Origin: Streptomyces sp. SID13726
GTDB lineage: Bacteria > Actinomycetota > Actinomycetes > Streptomycetales > Streptomycetaceae
Direction of reading: 5' to 3'
Length of the DNA stretch: 64,000 nucleotides
NCBI RefSeq assembly: GCF_010548375.1
Contig: NZ_JAAGLY010000006.1
Span: forward strand, 124,001-188,000
The notes beneath the pieces are model-generated. The model was not told where the DNA came from, did no database searches, and was given only the letters and a program-made list of their open reading frames with translations. This document shows, in pieces, positions 43,816 to 52,800 of the stretch (position 1 is its first letter; each line of letters opens with the position of its first letter). The position numbers and the translations under genes are program-made.

Positions 43816-44150
43816 GGGTGATCAACGCCCTTCTGAGTGGGTTGATTCGGTGGTTCCGGGAGACAGGGAGCACGCGCCCGCGCAGGACATGCCGGTGCCG
43901 TGGCAGCGGGCACGGGTGTGGGTTGCTTGGGTGCGGTGCGTCGCGAAGGGCGCCGGAGTCGCCTGGTGGGGGCTCATCGGGGTGAGCGCGGGCGAGGGCG
44001 CGGGGATGCCTGACGGTAAGTCAGGACGGTGGTGGCGCCGACCGCTCGGAGCGGTGGGCCGAGGCCGAGCGTCGCGCTGCGCACGGCACGCGGTGCACAA
44101 CGGGCTCTGCTGGTAGGGGTGTTGCCGAACCGGGTACTACCGGGCGTCTG
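43816..44150. promoter_or_regulatory. Upstream region of the arabinose operon, with two short palindromes
   Basis: This 335-base region lies between the LacI gene stop and the binding-protein start. It contains CCTGAC-GGTAA-GTCAGG (44009-44025) and the 15-base ACCGCTC-G-GAGCGGT (44041-44055). The second may terminate the LacI transcript. I found no copy of the TGTTAGCGC-type operator seen near the LacI and GH54 genes. No gene is credible here. Confidence 0.4.
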
Positions 44151-45200
44151 TCATGTCGGACTCTCTGTTCGGTGTCGTGGACGGGTCGCCGAGGTCCGCA
44201 CGACGAGGCTGGGCGGTATCACGATGTGGGGTCTCTCGCCGGACGCCGGGATCCCGGCGTCCGGATCACCGACGATCTCGATCAGCGCGCGCAGGGCACG
44301 ACGGCCGAGTTCGTCGAAGTCCTGGCGGACGGTGGTCAGCGAGGGGCCGAAATACTCGGTCTCCGGCATGTCGTCGAAGCCGACGACACTGATGTCCTCC
44401 GGCACCCGGCGCCCGTCCTGCTGGAGGGCCCGCAGCAGGCCGAGGGCCATGTGGTCGTTGGCGCAGAACACCGCGGTGACCTCGGGGTCGGCGGCGATCC
44501 GGCGGCCGTGCTCGTATCCGGTGCGGGCCGTCCAGTCCGCGCCGACGAGCGGATCGGGCACCGGCGCCCCACGCTTCTCCAGGGTGGCGCGCCAACCGGC
44601 CTCGCGTTCCTGGGCGTCGAGCCAGGAACGCGGTCCGACCAGGTGATGCACCGTGCGATGGCCGAGGTCCAGCAGGTAGGAGGTGGCGAGTTCGGCACCC
44701 GCCTCGTTGTCCACGGCGACCGAGACCAGCGCGGTGTGGGTGCCGCAGCCGACCGCGACCAGGGGTACGTCCGCCGGCACGTTCGCGAGTGCGCCCACCG
44801 CGGCGGTCTGCGGAGCGATGACGACGATGCCTGCCACACCCTGGTTCCGCAGCCGGTCGACGGCGTCCAGGACCGAACGCCGGTCGAGGGCGCCGACCGC
44901 GGCCACGGTCACGAAGTACTCGTGTTCCCTGGCCGCCTGCTCGATGCCGTAGAGCATGCAAGCGGGGCCGTACAGCGTGGTGTTGAAGCTGATGACACCC
45001 AGGGTGCGGGTGCGTCGGGTCGCCAGGGTGCGGGCGGCGGCGTTGGGCCGGTAACCGAGTTCGCGTACGGCGGCGAGGACCCGTTCCCGGGTGCGGGGCC
45101 GGACGTTCGGGTGGTCGTTGAGGACCCGGGAGACAGTCTGGTGCGAGACGCCCGCGATCCTGGCCACGTCCGCCATCACCGGTGCGCGCTCTCCGTCCAC
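44151..45200 (-). CDS. LacI family transcriptional regulator of arabinose/arabinan use
   Basis: This regulator of about 349 residues has the LacI helix-turn-helix and hinge (MADVARIAGVSHQTVSRVLN, YRPNAAARTLATRRT) and a sugar-binding sensor domain (VFCANDHMALGLLRAL, DISVVGFDDMPETEYF, LTTVRQDFDELGRRA). The GTG at 45198-45200 is preferred because GAGGAGG lies six bases upstream. A GTG five codons earlier overlaps that site. Its own upstream region and that of the GH54 gene share a LacI-type operator, so it probably represses both until arabinose or an arabino-oligosaccharide binds. Confidence 0.92.
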   Translation of the reverse strand: MDGERAPVMADVARIAGVSHQTVSRVLNDHPNVRPRTRERVLAAVRELGYRPNAAARTLATRRTRTLGVISFNTTLYGPACMLYGIEQAAREHEYFVTVAAVGALDRRSVLDAVDRLRNQGVAGIVVIAPQTAAVGALANVPADVPLVAVGCGTHTALVSVAVDNEAGAELATSYLLDLGHRTVHHLVGPRSWLDAQEREAGWRATLEKRGAPVPDPLVGADWTARTGYEHGRRIAADPEVTAVFCANDHMALGLLRALQQDGRRVPEDISVVGFDDMPETEYFGPSLTTVRQDFDELGRRALRALIEIVGDPDAGIPASGERPHIVIPPSLVVRTSATRPRHRTESPT

Positions 45201-45246
45201 AGTCCGCCTCCTCACACATCGTCGTGTCGTGTACGTCGTGACGAAT

Positions 45247-45260
45247 TGTTAGCGCACACA
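45247..45260. promoter_or_regulatory. LacI-type operator, regulator gene copy
   Basis: TGTTAGCGCACACA lies 47 bases upstream of the LacI start. It matches the actinobacterial LacI consensus TGTTAGCGCTAACA at all but two positions and the second site at 45598. Autoregulation is the simple reading. Confidence 0.65.
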
Positions 45261-45442
45261 TTCTTCGAGGGTCAAGGCGATCCGGAAGCCGCGGGGACGG
45301 GAATTCGCAACCGTGTGGAATTCGTCAAGTACGGCCTCACCAGCGGCTACTGACCCATCGAAGATCACTTCCGGCACGGTGACGGACTCGAGTAAACAGA
45401 CGGCACAGCTTTTGTTTCCGCACTCTTGACCGTCCCCCCGTG

Positions 45443-45471
45443 TTGACCCGGTATTCATCCGGCCGTAAAAA
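45443..45471 (+). promoter_or_regulatory. Candidate promoter of the GH54 gene
   Basis: TTGACC (45443-45448), 17 bases and TAAAAA (45466-45471) lie in the 450-base region between the LacI and GH54 genes. Its distance from the operator at 45598 (about 125 bases) leaves room for another promoter nearer the gene. No credible gene lies in this region. Confidence 0.35.
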
Positions 45472-45597
45472 GACGGAGCCGCGAGAGCGACCGCTCCCCC
45501 ACGACTGACCCCACGTGAACAACATGTGCCCAGGTCAGACTCCCTCCCCATTCCCTCCGCCGCGCCGCGGATCACCGACGCCTCGCGAGGGCCCGGA

Positions 45598-45613
45598 ATG
45601 TTAGCGCCAACAT
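45598..45613. promoter_or_regulatory. LacI-type operator, GH54 gene copy
   Basis: ATGTTAGCGCCAACAT is a near-perfect 16-base palindrome 37 bases upstream of the GH54 start. It matches the site in front of the LacI gene, which ties the secreted enzyme to the same regulator. Confidence 0.75.
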
Positions 45614-45650
45614 CCCCTGTCCCCCTCCCCAACGACGGAAGAGGTTCACC

Positions 45651-47168
45651 GTGAAAGGTCGAGTGCCAGGTCGAGGGTCAGACCGCCGACGCCTCAGAGG
45701 ACTCCTGCTCACCGTGGGCGCGGTCCTCACCCTCCTCGCAGGAATCCTGGCCGGGGTCGTGGGCACCGCCGGCACAGCCGCGGCCGCTTCGTCCCTGCCC
45801 TGCGACATCTACGCGTCCGCCGGGACACCGTGCGCCGCGGCGCACAGCACCACACGAGCGCTCTACGCCTCGTACAGCGGCTCCCTCTACCAGGTGAAGC
45901 GCGCCTCGGACTCCGCCACCACGAACATCGGCGTGCTCAGCACGGGCGGCTACGCCAACGCGGCAACGCAGAACTCCTTCTGCTCCGGCACGACTTGCAC
46001 CATCACGAAGATCTACGACCAGAGCGCGAACCACAACGACCTGACCATCGAGGGGCCCGGCGGCAACGGCGGCCAGGACGTCGGCGCCATCGCCGACGCC
46101 CTCCCGGTCACGGTGGGCGGCCACGCTGCGTACGGCGTCTTCGTCTCCGCCGGCGTCGGCTACCGCGACAACAGCACCACGGGCATCGCCACCGGCAGCT
46201 CCCCCGAGGGCGCGTACATGGTGACCAGCGGCCACCACGTCAACAACCGCTGCTGCTTCGACTACGGCAACGCCGAGACGTCCGGCAACGACACCGGCAA
46301 CGGCCACATGGACGCCATCAACTTCGGTACGGAGTGCTGGTTCTCGTGCACCGGTTCGGGCCCCTGGGTCGAGGCCGACCTGGAGAACGGCCTCTTCTTC
46401 GGCGCCAACGGCTCATACTCCGGCAACACGGGCATCTCCAGCGAGTACGTCACCGCGATGGAGAAGAACAACGGCACGTCAACGTACGCCATCAAGGGCG
46501 GCAACTCCCAGTCGGGCTCCCTCAGTACGTTCTACAACGGGGCGCTACCGACGACGAGCGGCTACGCCCCGATGCACAAGGAGGGCGCCATCGTCCTCGG
46601 CACCGGCGGCGACAACAGCAACGGCTCCGACGGCTCCTTCTTCGAGGGCGTCATGACGTCCGGCTATCCGACGGACGCCGCCGACAACGCCGTACAGGCG
46701 AACATCACTTCGGTCGGCTACACCACCCCGGCCGCGACCTTCCCGGTCACCGGCACCGCGTACCGCCTGACCAACACCAACTCCGGCAAGGTGTTGGACG
46801 CCGTCAACTGCGGTACCGCCAACGGCACTTCGATCGACCTCTGGGCCTCGCTCGGGAACACCTGCCAGCAGTGGAAGTTCGCGAGCGCGGGCAACGGCCA
46901 CTACACGATCACCAACGTCAACAGCGGCACGGTCCTCGACGACAAGAACTGCGGGCAGAGCAACGGCACCGCGGTCCAGTTGTGGGCGTCGCTCGGCAAC
47001 ACGTGTCAGCAGTGGGACGTCACCAAGGTCGGCAGTCACTACACGATCTCCAACGTCAACACCGGTATGACGCTGGACGTGACGAACTGCGGCACGGCCA
47101 ACGGGACGGTGGTCCGGCAGTGGCAGCAGTTGGACAACACGTGCCAGCAGTGGGACATCGCCCCGTGA
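45651..47168 (+). CDS. Secreted GH54 alpha-L-arabinofuranosidase with C-terminal ricin-type (CBM13) module
   Basis: This 505-residue secreted enzyme releases arabinose from arabinan or arabinoxylan side chains. The signal peptide is about residues 1-46. The GH54 catalytic domain starts at SLPCDIYASAGTPCAAAHST. By alignment with the fungal AbfB family from memory, the nucleophile is Glu245 in DLENGLFFG and the acid/base is Asp321 in GGDNSNGS. From about residue 360 there are three ricin-B repeats ending in NTCQQW, a CBM13-type module in place of the CBM42 of fungal AbfB. The GTG start has GGAAGAGG. A terminator follows at 47175. Confidence 0.92.
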   Translation: MKGRVPGRGSDRRRLRGLLLTVGAVLTLLAGILAGVVGTAGTAAAASSLPCDIYASAGTPCAAAHSTTRALYASYSGSLYQVKRASDSATTNIGVLSTGGYANAATQNSFCSGTTCTITKIYDQSANHNDLTIEGPGGNGGQDVGAIADALPVTVGGHAAYGVFVSAGVGYRDNSTTGIATGSSPEGAYMVTSGHHVNNRCCFDYGNAETSGNDTGNGHMDAINFGTECWFSCTGSGPWVEADLENGLFFGANGSYSGNTGISSEYVTAMEKNNGTSTYAIKGGNSQSGSLSTFYNGALPTTSGYAPMHKEGAIVLGTGGDNSNGSDGSFFEGVMTSGYPTDAADNAVQANITSVGYTTPAATFPVTGTAYRLTNTNSGKVLDAVNCGTANGTSIDLWASLGNTCQQWKFASAGNGHYTITNVNSGTVLDDKNCGQSNGTAVQLWASLGNTCQQWDVTKVGSHYTISNVNTGMTLDVTNCGTANGTVVRQWQQLDNTCQQWDIAP

Positions 47169-47174
47169 TCTGAC

Positions 47175-47206
47175 GCGAGGGCGGCGCAGGCCCGCGCCGC
47201 CCTCGC
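47175..47206 (+). terminator. Terminator after the GH54 gene
   Basis: A perfect 13-base stem has arms GCGAGGGCGGCGC (47175-47187) and its complement (47194-47206), with a 6-base loop. It starts seven bases after the GH54 stop. The downstream GH51 gene may depend on readthrough or its own promoter. Confidence 0.85.
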
Positions 47207-47253
47207 ACCTGACGCCCCTCACCCCCTTGCTCTCTCTGACAAAGGAACCGCGC

Positions 47254-49854
47254 ATGCCCTCAGAAGCCGGACCGTCCCGCAGAACTGTCCTGACCGTCCT
47301 CGGCGCCACGTCCCTGGCGGGGACCTTCGCCGGGTCCGCTCCCGCAGCCGCCGCTCCTGCGGCCACCCCCGTCACCCTCCCCGCCCCGGCCGTCCACTGG
47401 ACCTTCGACGAGGGCTCCGGCACCACCGCCGCCGACGCGTCCGGCAACGCCCGCACGGCCACCCTCCAAGGCGCGGCGGGCTGGGGCGACGGCAAGGTGG
47501 GCGCCCACAGCCTGAGCCTGACGGCAGGCGGCAACGCCACCGCGTCGGGTCCGGTGGTCGACACGTCCAAGGCGTTCTCGGTGTCGGCCTGGGTCAACCT
47601 GGCCCAACTCGGCGGCTACCAGACCGCGGTGAGCATCGACGGCACGGCCGTGAGCGCCTTCTACCTGGGTCTGCGCGACGACACCGGCACCTTCGCCTTC
47701 GCCCGTCTGGCCTCGGACGCCACGCAAGGAGCCGCGGTGGCGGCCGCCGCCTCCGCCCCGACCGCCGGGACGTGGACCCACCTGGTGGGCGTCAGCGACT
47801 CCGCTGGGGGTGTGACCCGCCTGTACGTGAACGGCGTACTGGAAGGCGAGACGGCTTACACGGCGGGCTGGGCCGGCACGGGCGCCACGGCGATCGGCCG
47901 CGCGCTGTACGGCGGCGGGCAGGTCGACCAGTTCCACGGTCTGATCGACGACGTACAGCTGTTCCCGACGGCCCTCACCTCCGACCAGGTGGCGACGCTG
48001 GCCGGGGTCCCCGTGGAGTCCACGACCCCGCTGCTCAGCGTGGACGTGGCCCATCCCGCGCACGCGGTCTCCCCGATCCTCCCGGGCCTGATGTTCGAGG
48101 ACATCAACCACTCCGGCGAGGGCGGCATCTACGCCGAACTGGTGCAGAACCGCTCGATGATGGCGAGCGACACGGCTCCGGTGCACTGGTCGGCCGTAGG
48201 GGGAACGACGCTGACGCTGGACACGGCCACCCCTCTGAACGAGGCGTTGAACCGCTCCCTCAAGGTGCAACTGCCCAGCGGTACAGGGCCTTCGGCCCGA
48301 TCCGGTGTCGCCAACGACGGCTTCTGGGGCATCCCGGTGCGCCCCCGGACCACGTACACCGCCCGCCTGTTCGCCAAGGCGTCGCGCCGCATGGGCCCGC
48401 TGACCGTGTCGATCGAGTCGGCGGACGGCGGCACGGTGTACGCCTCGGCCCATGTGCCGCACATCGGTACGGCGTTCCCCGACCGCCCCTTCGAACTGAC
48501 CCTGCGCACCGGCGCGCACGCCCCCGTCACCGGCGACGCCCGGCTGACGGTCACCACCGCCGCCCCGTCCGCCGCGGGCGGGACGCTGTGGCTCCAGCAC
48601 GTCTCCCTCTTCCCGCCGACGTACAACAACCGCCCCAACGGCCTGCGCGTGGACCTGATGGAGAAGTTGATCGCCCTGAAGCCGAAGTTCCTGCGCTTCC
48701 CCGGCGGCAACTTCCTGGAGGGCAACACGATCGCGACCCGCTTCAACTGGAAGAACACGATCGGCCCGGTGTGGGAACGCCCGGGCCACATGGACGACGC
48801 GTGGGGCTACTGGTCAACGGACGGCCTGGGCCTCATGGAATACCTGCACTGGGTGGAGGACATGAAGGCCCAGCCGGTCCTGGCGGTCTTCGCGGGCTAC
48901 GCGCTGAAGGGCGAGCACGTGACGGGCGACGCCCTCCAGCCGTATGTCCAGGACGCGTTGGACGAGATCGAGTACGTGACGGGCCCGGTGACCAGCAAGT
49001 GGGGCGCCCGGCGCGCGGCCGACGGCCACCCGAAGCCGTTCCCGCTGGAGTACGTGGAGATAGGAAACGAGGACTGGTTCGACGGCTCGGGCTCGTACGA
49101 CGCGCGCTTCACGACGTTCCACGACGCGATCAAGGCGAAGTACCCGCACCTGAAGCTGATCGCGACGACGACGGTCACGAGCCGCACGCCGGACCTGATC
49201 GACGAGCACTACTACTTGGCCCCGTCGGCGGCGCAGGCGGCCACCCACAAGTACGACAACAGGGACCGCACGTCGACGAAGGTGTTCGTGGGCGAGTGGG
49301 CGGCGCAAGAGGGCCGCCCGACTCCTGACTTGAACGCGGCGTTGGGCGACGCGTCGTGGCTGGCGGGCCTGATCCGCAACTCCGACCAGGTGTTGATGGA
49401 GTGCTACGCCCCGCTGTTCTCCAACGTGAACAACAATGTCTGGGCGACGAATCTGATCGCCTACGACAACCTCACGAGCTACGTCTCCCCGAGCTACTGG
49501 GCCCAGCAGATGCTCACGAGCAGGCTGGGCGAGACGGTGCTGCCGGCGACGGCACGGGCTCTGCCGGGCCTGGCGACGGTGGTGACGCGCTCGGGTAAGC
49601 ACGTGTACCTCGCGGTGGTGAACTACGGGACATCGAAGCTGGACGTGCCGATCGAACTGAAGGGGCTGGCCAAGGGGGTCAAGAGGTCCGCGACCGCCAC
49701 GATCCTGACGGGTCCGTCCCCGACAGCCACGAACACGCTGTCCGAACCCACCACACTCGTCCCCAGAACCACGGGGGTGACCGGAGCGGGGAAGACCTTC
49801 ACAACGACCCTGCCGCCGCTCTCGGTCACGGTCCTGGAACTCACCCTGACCTGA
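47254..49854 (+). CDS. Secreted GH51 alpha-L-arabinofuranosidase with N-terminal LamG-like module
   Basis: This 866-residue enzyme carries a Tat-type signal (PSRRTVLTVLGATSLAG). A concanavalin/LamG-like domain spans about residues 45-250 (VHWTFDEGSGTTAADASGN, FHGLIDDVQLFPTALT). The GH51 catalytic part starts at PGLMFEDINHSGEGGIYAEL. The acid/base is Glu606 in EIGNEDWFDG and the nucleophile is Glu681 in FVGEWAAQEG, both canonical for the clan. The ATG has AAAGGA six bases upstream. With the GH54 enzyme it supplies arabinose to the importer and AraBAD pathway encoded nearby. Confidence 0.93.
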   Translation: MPSEAGPSRRTVLTVLGATSLAGTFAGSAPAAAAPAATPVTLPAPAVHWTFDEGSGTTAADASGNARTATLQGAAGWGDGKVGAHSLSLTAGGNATASGPVVDTSKAFSVSAWVNLAQLGGYQTAVSIDGTAVSAFYLGLRDDTGTFAFARLASDATQGAAVAAAASAPTAGTWTHLVGVSDSAGGVTRLYVNGVLEGETAYTAGWAGTGATAIGRALYGGGQVDQFHGLIDDVQLFPTALTSDQVATLAGVPVESTTPLLSVDVAHPAHAVSPILPGLMFEDINHSGEGGIYAELVQNRSMMASDTAPVHWSAVGGTTLTLDTATPLNEALNRSLKVQLPSGTGPSARSGVANDGFWGIPVRPRTTYTARLFAKASRRMGPLTVSIESADGGTVYASAHVPHIGTAFPDRPFELTLRTGAHAPVTGDARLTVTTAAPSAAGGTLWLQHVSLFPPTYNNRPNGLRVDLMEKLIALKPKFLRFPGGNFLEGNTIATRFNWKNTIGPVWERPGHMDDAWGYWSTDGLGLMEYLHWVEDMKAQPVLAVFAGYALKGEHVTGDALQPYVQDALDEIEYVTGPVTSKWGARRAADGHPKPFPLEYVEIGNEDWFDGSGSYDARFTTFHDAIKAKYPHLKLIATTTVTSRTPDLIDEHYYLAPSAAQAATHKYDNRDRTSTKVFVGEWAAQEGRPTPDLNAALGDASWLAGLIRNSDQVLMECYAPLFSNVNNNVWATNLIAYDNLTSYVSPSYWAQQMLTSRLGETVLPATARALPGLATVVTRSGKHVYLAVVNYGTSKLDVPIELKGLAKGVKRSATATILTGPSPTATNTLSEPTTLVPRTTGVTGAGKTFTTTLPPLSVTVLELTLT

Positions 49855-49867
49855 GAAGGAGGCGGGG

Positions 49868-52800
49868 TCACTCCCCGGCGTCCCGGCGCCTCAGGCACTC
49901 GGCTATGAGCGCGCGCAGCTCGTCCACCGGTCCCGTCCCCTCGGTTTCCAACCGGGCGAGCGCGCGCGTCGCCGGCTCGATCGCCTCGCCCCAACGGCCC
50001 ACATGGGCGAGGAGGAACCCCACGTTGACCAGGGGTGCGAGCTCGGGCACCGGGCTGAGGGCGATGTGCTGGAGGTACGCGTCGGCGGCGTCCTCCGCAT
50101 CGCCCAGCTCGTGCAGCGCCCAGCCGAGATAGAAGTAGGCGTTGGCCAGGCCGTCGTGCATCCGGTACTGGCCGAACACCTCGACCGCTTCCCGCAGCAA
50201 CGGCAGCGCCAGGTCGAACCGGCCCTCGGCGATGTGGTGCTCGGCGGCCGTGCCGAGCGCGTTGGCGAGACGTGGGACGTTGCCGGTGTTCCTGGCCAGC
50301 TGGATGCGGTCGAGGGTGGTCCGAAGGGCACGTTCGGACTCTCCCGTGGCGGTGTACAGGTCGGCCAGCAAGGAGAGCGTGACGCTCTCCTCGTCGGTCA
50401 GTCCGTGGTCGCGGGCATACTCGACCGCGGAACGCAGCAGGCGTTCAGCGCCCGCCATGTCCCGCCGGGCCAGGGCGACTTGGCCGAGACTGCCCATCGC
50501 CCGAGCGACGCTGGGCGGGTGGTCGATACTCCTGGCCAGCTCCTCCGCCCGCCCGTACGCCTCTTCGGCCGCGGCGAAGTCACCGCGGTTCAGGGCCTGT
50601 TGGCCCAGGAATCCCTGGAGGTTGGCTTCGGCGTACGCCTCCGAGTCGTCCGGCCGAAGGGTGTGGGTCCAGCGGCCCGAGCCGCCGAACCGCGGGTCCA
50701 GCGCGGCAAGGACTCGTTTGCCCTCGGGGTTCAGTGTCACTCCCCTCGCCCGGAGGTCACTGAGCAACGAGTGGGCCTCGCCCAGGACTTCGGTGCCCTC
50801 CAGCGGTGCGATGCGCAGCAGCAGCCCGCCCAGGGCGAACAGGGCGATCGCCAGGGTCCGCGGCTCTTCCTCGCCGTCGGGCCGGGTGTCCTTCAGCCGC
50901 CGGTAGACGTCGACCGCGCGTCGCAGATGGCCGATCGCCTCCTCCGGCGGTACGTCCGGCAGCGCCGCGATCCGCTCGTACGCCAGGCCCAGGTCCCGCT
51001 GGGCCCGGACGTCCTGCGGCAGCAGCGCGCTGATGCGGGTGCGGATCCCGAGCGACCGCAGGAACGGCTCCCGTGCGGCCTCCGGTGCCTGCCCGCTCAG
51101 CAGTACGTCGCCGTAGCGGGCGAGCGCCGCGGCGAGGTTCTGTTGCACGGGGACATCGTCCGGCAGGAGCGCCGCGATCCGCTCGTATCCCTCCAGGGCC
51201 CGCGTGTGCCAGTGGACGGCCTGGGGCAGCCGGCGCCTGTCGTACTCGACCTCACCGAGGCTGGACTGGATGTGGAGCCACCGCATGGTCGGCTCGACGT
51301 TCTCTGGCGCGTCCTCGGCCGCGCGCCGCGCGATGTCCTCGGCCTGCGTGTACTCGCGGGCCGCCTCGGGAAGCCGGTCGGTGCTCTCGGCCAGGCGCGC
51401 GAAGTTGACGTGGGTGCGGATGAGGAACTCGGTGAGGAACGGGCTGTCGGTGAGGTGGATCTCCAGCGCGGCCATGCGCCGGTAGTGGGCCTCGGCCGTG
51501 GCGGGGTCGCCTTCCTGGAGGCTCAACTGGGCGAGGGATTCGAGGGGCGTGCAGTAGAGCGAGCAGACCGTGCCGAGGTCGGGGTAGCCCTCGGCGATCA
51601 GCCGCTCGCAGATCCGGGTGCCCTCGGTGAAGTGCTGCTTCGCCGTGCTCGGTTGGCCTTCGAGCAGGGCCAGGGAGCCGAGCCGCTCCAGTGCGACGGC
51701 GAGGTCGATGTCCGCGAAGGGCAGGGCGTCCGCCCCGCGCGCGGCCCGGTGGTAGATGTCGACCACCCGCTGGTAGGCCGTCGTGGCGGCGGCCCGGTCG
51801 CCGGTGTCCATGGCGAGGTCGGCCAGCCGCAGCAGGACCACCGCGTGCTGACGTTCCGCGAGCCGCTTCGACAGGGGATCGCTCGCCGACTCCACCTCGG
51901 CCGCGGTGGCGTCCCGGATCGTCTCCAGCAGCCGGCGGCGCTCGTCCGTGCCGACGCCGTCGCTGGTCAGCCGCTCGTCCAGGGGGCGCAGCATCATGTG
52001 CCCGAGCTGGAGGCGCTCGCCGATGCCCAGTCCGTCCTGGGCGAGCAGGCTCGTCAGCCAGGCTCCGCCGTCGGGTCCGGCGTGGTACCGGGCGGCCAGG
52101 GACTCCGTCGCCGCGCGGGCCTCTCCCGACTCCGGTTCGACGCGCGCGTACGTCCGTGCCGCGGCCTGCCGGTCGTCGGCGCCGACGAGATGGTGCATGA
52201 GTTCGCGCTGCCGGTGGACGTCGTCCGGCCGGATGTCCGTCAGGTGGGCGGCGATACGGCGGTGCAGATCCCGGCGCTCGGGGGGTGGCAGCGGATAGGC
52301 CTGCCGGGCTGCGACACGGAACTGGCTGTGCGAGAAGTCCCACTGCCCCGCGGATCCGCGCTGGACCAGGTGGCCGCGGAACACTCGTCGCACGCTGGAG
52401 AACAGCAGGTCGTTCCAGCCGACGCCGGTGAGGTCGCCCAGGACGGCGCGCAGATCGCTCTCCCGCCAGCCCTGCCTGCCCAGCGCCAGCATCCGGACCA
52501 GGCCCCGCAGCCACACCGATCCCGACGGCGCCTCGGCCTCCGTGCGCTCCCCGACGGCCATGTCGGCGACCGTCTCGGCGCGCCGCATCATGCGGAGGTA
52601 CATGTCGTGCGGTGTGGCCGGCAGTTCGTCGACCACGGCGATCTGCATGGCGGTGAGGCGTTCGTCGGGGCGGCCCGGGTAGGTGGACGACCGCGCGAAG
52701 TCCTCGGCGTTGAGCAGGTTCATCTCCTGGCACACCAGTTCCAGCCACAGCGGTGAGCCATGGGCCGGCCCGTCCTCGGCCGTCCGCTTGGCGAGGATCG

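Noticed and set aside
44009-44055. Calling the two palindromes LacI operators of the arabinose operon
   Set aside because: Neither shares the TGTTAGCGC core found at the two better sites, so they are left as unassigned palindromes.
45249-45632. A 127-residue minus-strand frame in the LacI-GH54 gap
   Set aside because: It has no ribosome site, no family resemblance, and it covers both operators and the promoter.
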